Shown: positions 6,529 through 8,876 of the stretch, piece by piece | How the letters are laid out: each line of letters starts with the position of its first letter | Position numbering within the stretch: position 1 is the stretch's first letter | Origin: JBHIBA01 sp046758845 | Lineage (GTDB): Bacteria > UBA8248 > JACPRG01 > G963555815 | Direction: 5' to 3' | NCBI GenBank assembly: GCA_046758845.1 | Contig: JBHIBA010000191.1 | Coordinates: 1-8,876 of the forward strand | DNA length: 8,876 bases | Position numbers and translations under genes: made by a program | Notes under the pieces: generated by a model | The model's input: the letters and a program-made list of their open reading frames with translations, nothing else | Database searches by the model: none | What the model was told of the DNA's origin: nothing

Positions 6529-8046
6529 TCAGGACTTTGCTTCATCGCGCGAACCCGCCATCAAAAGGCCCACCCTCTCGCGGCTCACCTCCGAAGTGTC
6601 GAACAGTCCCATGACCTGGCCTTCGTAGAGGACGGCGATCCGATCGCTCAGCAGAAAAAGCTCCTCCAGTTCGGTAGAGATGAGGAGCACCGCGCCGCCG
6701 GCGCTCCGGCGGGCCAGAAGCTGATTTTGAACGAACTCGGCGGCTCCCACGTCCAGGCCCCTGGTGGGATGAACGGCGACGAGGAGCTTCGGGTTGCGGG
6801 AGAACTCCCGGGCCAGTACGAGCTTTTGCTGGTTCCCTCCCGACAAGGTACCTGCTTTGGCCTCCGGTCCCCAGGTCCTCACGTCGTACTCCCGCATCAG
6901 CTTCTCGGCGAACCGAGAGACGGCCTCACGGTCGAAAAATCCCCACCGGGAGTAGGGAGGCCCTGCATGAACTTGCAAAATCGCGTTTTCGCCGACGGTC
7001 ATGTCCAAGATGAGACCGACCCTCTGACGGTCCTCGGGAATGTGTCCGACTCCCAGGCCAACCAGATGGCGGGGAGAGCGATTGGTTTCGTTCCGGCCCA
7101 GGATCCGAATGCTGCCGCTGTGGGCCTTCCGCAGGCCGGTCAGGATCTGGGCCAGCTCGCTTTGCCCGTTGCCGTCTACGCCCGCGATGCCCAGGATCTC
7201 GCCCGCGTGAACCTCCAGATCCACCGACTTGAGGGCCTCCATCTTCCGGTCGTTCCGAGCCCGGACGCCGCGAATCTCCAGGACGCGCTCGCCCTTTTCC
7301 GTGCGCTCCTTCTTCAAGTCGAAGAGCACTTCCCGCCCGACCATCATGCGGGCCAATTCTCGGGCGTTGGTGGAAGGGGTCGGCACGGTCGCCACTCTGC
7401 GGCCGGCGCGCAGCACCGTCACCCGGTGGCTGATGGCCATCACTTCTTCCAGCTTGTGGGAAATGAAGATGACGGCATAGCCGCGTTCGGCCAGCGAGCG
7501 CAGGACGCGGAAAAGCTCTTCCACCTCTCCGGGGGTCAATACGCTGGTGGGCTCGTCCAGGATCAGCAGGGTCGCCCTCCGGAAGAGGGCCTTGATGATC
7601 TCCACCCGCTGTTCTTCCCCCACGGAAAGCTGCCACACCTTGGCCCGGGGATCCACGGCCAGATGGTGGCGCCCGGCGATTTCCCGGATGCGCGCCTCCG
7701 CCCTGCGCAGGCCGAGAAAGGGGCCCGGCGACCGGTCCCCCAAGATGACGTTCTCCGTGACCGTCAGGGGAGGGGCCAGCATGAAGTGCTGGTGAACCAT
7801 CCCGATCCCCGCCCGGATGGCGTCGCGCGGAGAGTCCAGATCCACCCCCTCGCCCTGGAAGCGGATCTCCCCGCTGTCCCCGTGGTAGAGGCCGTAGACA
7901 ATGTTCATCAGGGTCGTCTTGCCGGCGCCGTTTTCCCCCAGCAGGGCGTGGATCTCTCCGGTCTGCACGTCCAGATCGACGTTGTCGTTCGCGACAACCG
8001 ATCCGAAACGTTTGCAGACCTTTCTCATCTGAAGAATAGGGGGCAT
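6529..8046 (-). CDS. Double-domain ABC importer ATPase (NupO-like)
   Basis: A 505-residue fused ATPase with two nucleotide-binding domains, the usual length for BMP and sugar-type importers. Domain 1 has Walker A GENGAGKTT (37-45), Q-loop Gln86, signature LSVGEEQ (140-146), Walker B LLILDEP (160-166) and the switch His197. Domain 2 has a degenerate Walker A, GVDGNGQSE (289-297), an intact signature LSGGNQQ (401-407) and a non-canonical Walker B ending VHPTRGLDVG. That asymmetry is normal for the family: one ATP site hydrolyses and the other is mainly structural. I start at the ATG at 8046, preceded by a weak GGATGA. A TTG at 8058 is in frame but has no ribosome site. This is the first gene of the importer operon, with a candidate promoter about 60 bases upstream. 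It couples ATP hydrolysis to transport by the two permeases that follow. Confidence 0.93.
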   Translation of the reverse strand: MPPILQMRKVCKRFGSVVANDNVDLDVQTGEIHALLGENGAGKTTLMNIVYGLYHGDSGEIRFQGEGVDLDSPRDAIRAGIGMVHQHFMLAPPLTVTENVILGDRSPGPFLGLRRAEARIREIAGRHHLAVDPRAKVWQLSVGEEQRVEIIKALFRRATLLILDEPTSVLTPGEVEELFRVLRSLAERGYAVIFISHKLEEVMAISHRVTVLRAGRRVATVPTPSTNARELARMMVGREVLFDLKKERTEKGERVLEIRGVRARNDRKMEALKSVDLEVHAGEILGIAGVDGNGQSELAQILTGLRKAHSGSIRILGRNETNRSPRHLVGLGVGHIPEDRQRVGLILDMTVGENAILQVHAGPPYSRWGFFDREAVSRFAEKLMREYDVRTWGPEAKAGTLSGGNQQKLVLAREFSRNPKLLVAVHPTRGLDVGAAEFVQNQLLARRSAGGAVLLISTELEELFLLSDRIAVLYEGQVMGLFDTSEVSRERVGLLMAGSRDEAKS

Positions 8047-8106
8047 CGGGTCATCCAAGCGGGGAATCGATCAATTCGAGGGGACGGGTCGTACCCAGTG
8101 CGATGA

Positions 8107-8135
8107 GTTCTAGCGCAAGGCTGGAACGAAGTCAA
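8107..8135 (-). promoter_or_regulatory. Candidate sigma70-type promoter of the BMP importer operon
   Basis: On the minus strand TTGACT (8135-8130, 5 of 6 to consensus) is followed after exactly 17 bases by TAGAAC (8112-8107, 4 of 6). Transcription would begin near 8100, giving a leader of about 54 bases to the ATG at 8046. It is the best promoter-like match I found in the window and is in the right place for the ATPase-permease-permease-receptor operon. Confidence 0.5.
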
Positions 8136-8196
8136 ACAGAGCGATGGCTGAGTAGTGGGTCGGTTTGCTGAATGACCCTTGCCTTGCTCCGTTGTA

Positions 8197-8263
8197 GCCG
8201 CGATTTGAGCGGAGCGGAAATCGCGGCCGGGCGTGCCCCGATCTCCGCTCGGGACGGAGGCAC
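8197..8263. repeat. Structured hairpin element with alternative pairing
   Basis: A perfect 10-bp stem pairs GCCGCGATTT (8197-8206) with AAATCGCGGC (8218-8227) around an 11-base loop. Loop bases GAGCGGAG (8207-8214) are exactly complementary to CTCCGCTC (8243-8250). The region can therefore form either the hairpin, a pseudoknot, or a competing long-range helix. A further 5-bp stem, CTCCG/CGGAG (8243-8247 with 8255-8259), competes for the same bases. It lies upstream of the candidate promoter for the importer, so it is more likely a DNA repeat or regulatory element than part of that operon's leader. Confidence 0.45.
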
Positions 8264-8288
8264 TTGGCTCAGATGGAGGCTATGTAAA

Positions 8289-8344
8289 TTCCAGGGGGGC
8301 CTTTTTGAAAACCGGCCCCCCTGGAACCCCCCGGAAAACTTTTG
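8289..8344 (+). repeat. Intergenic G/C-run repeat, copy A
   Basis: A perfect 13-bp stem pairs TTCCAGGGGGGCC (8289-8301) with GGCCCCCCTGGAA (8314-8326); the loop starts TTTTTGAAAA. It continues with a second run of six C and then AAAACTTTTG (8335-8344). The same order of parts, a G-run, TTTTTGAAA, C-run, C-run and AAAACTTTTG, occurs in reverse orientation at 8538-8594. The two are therefore an inverted pair of one repeat, 306 bp from outer edge to outer edge. It does not code. Confidence 0.65.
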
Positions 8345-8346
8345 AC

Positions 8347-8370
8347 GGCCCGGCATTGCATGGCCGGGCC
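8347..8370. repeat. Short hairpin GGCCCGGC/GCCGGGCC
   Basis: A perfect 8-bp G/C-only stem (8347-8354 with 8363-8370) with an 8-base loop, ATTGCATG. It lies directly after copy A of the inverted repeat and just before the G-quadruplex motif. There is no T-tract on either side, so it is not an intrinsic terminator by itself. Confidence 0.45.
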
Positions 8371-8373
8371 TGC

Positions 8374-8396
8374 TTGGGTTGGGTGTTGGGTTGGGT
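8374..8396 (+). repeat. Tandem repeat forming a G-quadruplex motif
   Basis: The 11-base unit TTGGGTTGGGT occurs twice (8374-8384 and 8386-8396), separated by one G. This gives four GGG tracts (8376-8378, 8381-8383, 8388-8390, 8393-8395) with loops TT, TGTT and TT, a textbook intramolecular G-quadruplex pattern with short loops. It is on the plus strand, the template strand for transcription of all neighbouring genes. Confidence 0.6.
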
Positions 8397-8432
8397 AGCT
8401 CGGATGTCTGTGCCCCTTCGTGGCTCTTCTCT

Positions 8433-8479
8433 TTGGCCGAATGCGCGCCTTACTGCGTAAGGCTCCCGCATTCGGCCAA
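8433..8479. repeat. Long palindromic hairpin (REP-like)
   Basis: A perfect 13-bp outer stem pairs TTGGCCGAATGCG (8433-8445) with CGCATTCGGCCAA (8467-8479). After a 1-by-3 internal bulge, a perfect 7-bp inner stem GCCTTAC/GTAAGGC closes on the tri-nucleotide TGC (8447-8463). Twenty base pairs in 47 bases is far beyond chance. There is no flanking T-tract, which favours a repetitive extragenic palindrome over a terminator. Confidence 0.65.
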
Positions 8480-8493
8480 CTAGCCAGTTTTAG

Positions 8494-8533
8494 GCGATAG
8501 AGTGTCGCTCCGAAGGAGGCGGCACTCTATCGC
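8494..8533. repeat. Long imperfect hairpin
   Basis: GCGATAGAGTG (8494-8504) pairs perfectly with CACTCTATCGC (8523-8533). The stem continues through a U-G, C-G and G-C pair, a bulged G at 8519 and CTCC/GGAG, and closes on GAA (8512-8514). Nearly the whole 40 bases is paired. It sits 14 bases from the preceding palindrome and directly beside copy B of the inverted repeat. Confidence 0.6.
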
Positions 8534-8537
8534 GAAA

Positions 8538-8594
8538 CAAAAGTTTTGCTGGGGGGCGCGGGGGGGCGCCTTTCAAAAAGCGCCCCCCGCAGAA
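8538..8594 (-). repeat. Intergenic G/C-run repeat, copy B (inverted), likely terminator
   Basis: This is the inverted partner of the repeat at 8289-8344. On the minus strand it has an 11-bp stem with one bulged C (8590-8580 with 8569-8558), loop TTTTTGAAAG, a second run of six C (8556-8551) and AAAACTTTTG (8547-8538). It starts about 37 bases after the stop of the FAD oxidoreductase gene, so it probably serves as that gene's terminator. However, the T-rich stretch (CTTTTGTTT) comes some distance after the stem, so termination efficiency is uncertain. Confidence 0.55.
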
Positions 8595-8630
8595 AACAAA
8601 AGCGAGTCTTTCGGAGAAGGCCGGGACGGC

Positions 8631-8876
8631 TCAGTGAGAGGTGGCGGCGGCCGCGCGCTCGCCCACGAGGACGTTCTCGCGGAAACGCGAGTACGCAAAA
8701 GGCGTGACCAGGTCCGGGGTCTTGCCGGTCGCGATGCACTCGGCCACCATCTTTCCCGAGATGGGACCCGCCTTGAACCCGTAGGTCCCCCATCCCACGT
8801 CCAGGTAAAATCCCCGAACTTCTTCCACCGGACCGATGATGGGGCTGAAGTCCGGCGTCATGTCGCAGATCCCCGC
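8631..8876 (-). CDS. FAD-dependent oxidoreductase, sarcosine oxidase beta-like (C-terminal part)
   Basis: Only the last 81 residues are in the window; the frame is open to the right edge. AGICDMTPDFSPIIGPV at the visible start and GWGTYGFKAGPISGKMVAE in the middle are the C-terminal signature of the glycine oxidase / D-amino-acid oxidase / sarcosine oxidase superfamily. The second stretch closely recalls the GWGTGGFKA block of heterotetrameric sarcosine oxidase subunit beta. The PFAYSRF segment near the end fits the usual PF...RF terminus. These enzymes oxidise secondary amines or amino acids, using FAD and releasing an imine. The N-terminal Rossmann motif lies outside the window. The stop (TGA at 8633-8631) is followed by a hairpin repeat. 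It is on the same strand as the importer but separated by 584 bases, so it is a different transcription unit. Confidence 0.85.
   Translation of the reverse strand, partial: AGICDMTPDFSPIIGPVEEVRGFYLDVGWGTYGFKAGPISGKMVAECIATGKTPDLVTPFAYSRFRENVLVGERAAAATSH

Noticed and set aside
6529..7200. Degenerate second nucleotide-binding domain as a sign of gene decay
   Set aside because: A weak Walker A and altered Walker B with an intact LSGGNQQ signature are normal in the second half of NupO/sugar-type double ATPases.
8047..8058. TTG start at 8058 for the ATPase
   Set aside because: There is no ribosome-binding site upstream; the ATG at 8046 has a weak GGATGA and gives the N-terminus usual for the family.
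5608..8106. Very long plus-strand open frame (832 codons)
   Set aside because: It is antisense to the ATPase and first permease, whose motifs are unambiguous. Its translation is rich in His, Asp, Gln, Arg and Pro with no domain, as expected for the shadow frame of a GC-rich gene.
8289..8594. CRISPR array
   Set aside because: The repeats are inverted and of different sequences; there are no evenly spaced direct repeats with unique spacers.
118..8876. Complete creatinine degradation operon
   Set aside because: No creatinase is present, the creatininase-fold protein lacks the classical Glu, and the sarcosine-oxidase-like gene is in a separate unit.

Overview
This is a GC-rich bacterial window with a tightly packed set of genes on the minus strand. 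It looks Gram-negative: both solute-binding proteins carry ordinary signal peptides without a lipobox cysteine, so they should be free in the periplasm. The G/C-run plus TTTTTGAAA hairpins at the right end remind me of intergenic sequence in Desulfovibrio-like (delta-proteobacterial) genomes, but that is memory-based and weak. I would not name a taxon.

Layout, read in the direction of transcription (right to left). At 8876-8631 is the C-terminal end of an FAD-dependent amine/amino-acid oxidoreductase resembling sarcosine oxidase subunit beta. At 8630-8047 is a 584-bp gene-free stretch full of DNA structure: two inverted copies of a G/C-run repeat bracket three hairpins and a G-quadruplex motif, and then come a hairpin with an alternative pairing and a good sigma70-like promoter. 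From 8046 to 3265 runs a complete ABC importer operon of the BMP / nucleoside (NupOPQ-like) class: a double ATPase, two BPD_transp_2 permeases and, last, the BMP-family receptor. It ends in a strong intrinsic terminator at 3173-3218. From 2909 to 118 is a second unit: an orphan NMT1/THI5-like periplasmic binding protein, a creatininase-fold amidohydrolase and a cyclase/kynurenine-formamidase-fold hydrolase. A perfect 13-bp A/T-G/C stem at 72-106 ends this unit, and it also ends a plus-strand gene of which only the last 14 codons (1-45) are visible.

Working together: two different periplasmic receptors, one importer and two metal-dependent hydrolases that attack cyclic amides or N-formyl/amide bonds suggest uptake and ring-opening or deformylation of a small nitrogenous compound, perhaps a heterocycle or modified nucleobase. 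The sarcosine-oxidase-like gene next door invites a creatinine-to-sarcosine reading. However, no creatinase is present, and the creatininase-fold protein lacks the Glu of the classical NGHxEN metal motif (it has NGHMWN), so the substrate is open. No mobile element, CRISPR array, tRNA or rRNA gene was seen. All family calls are by reading motifs and no database search was possible.
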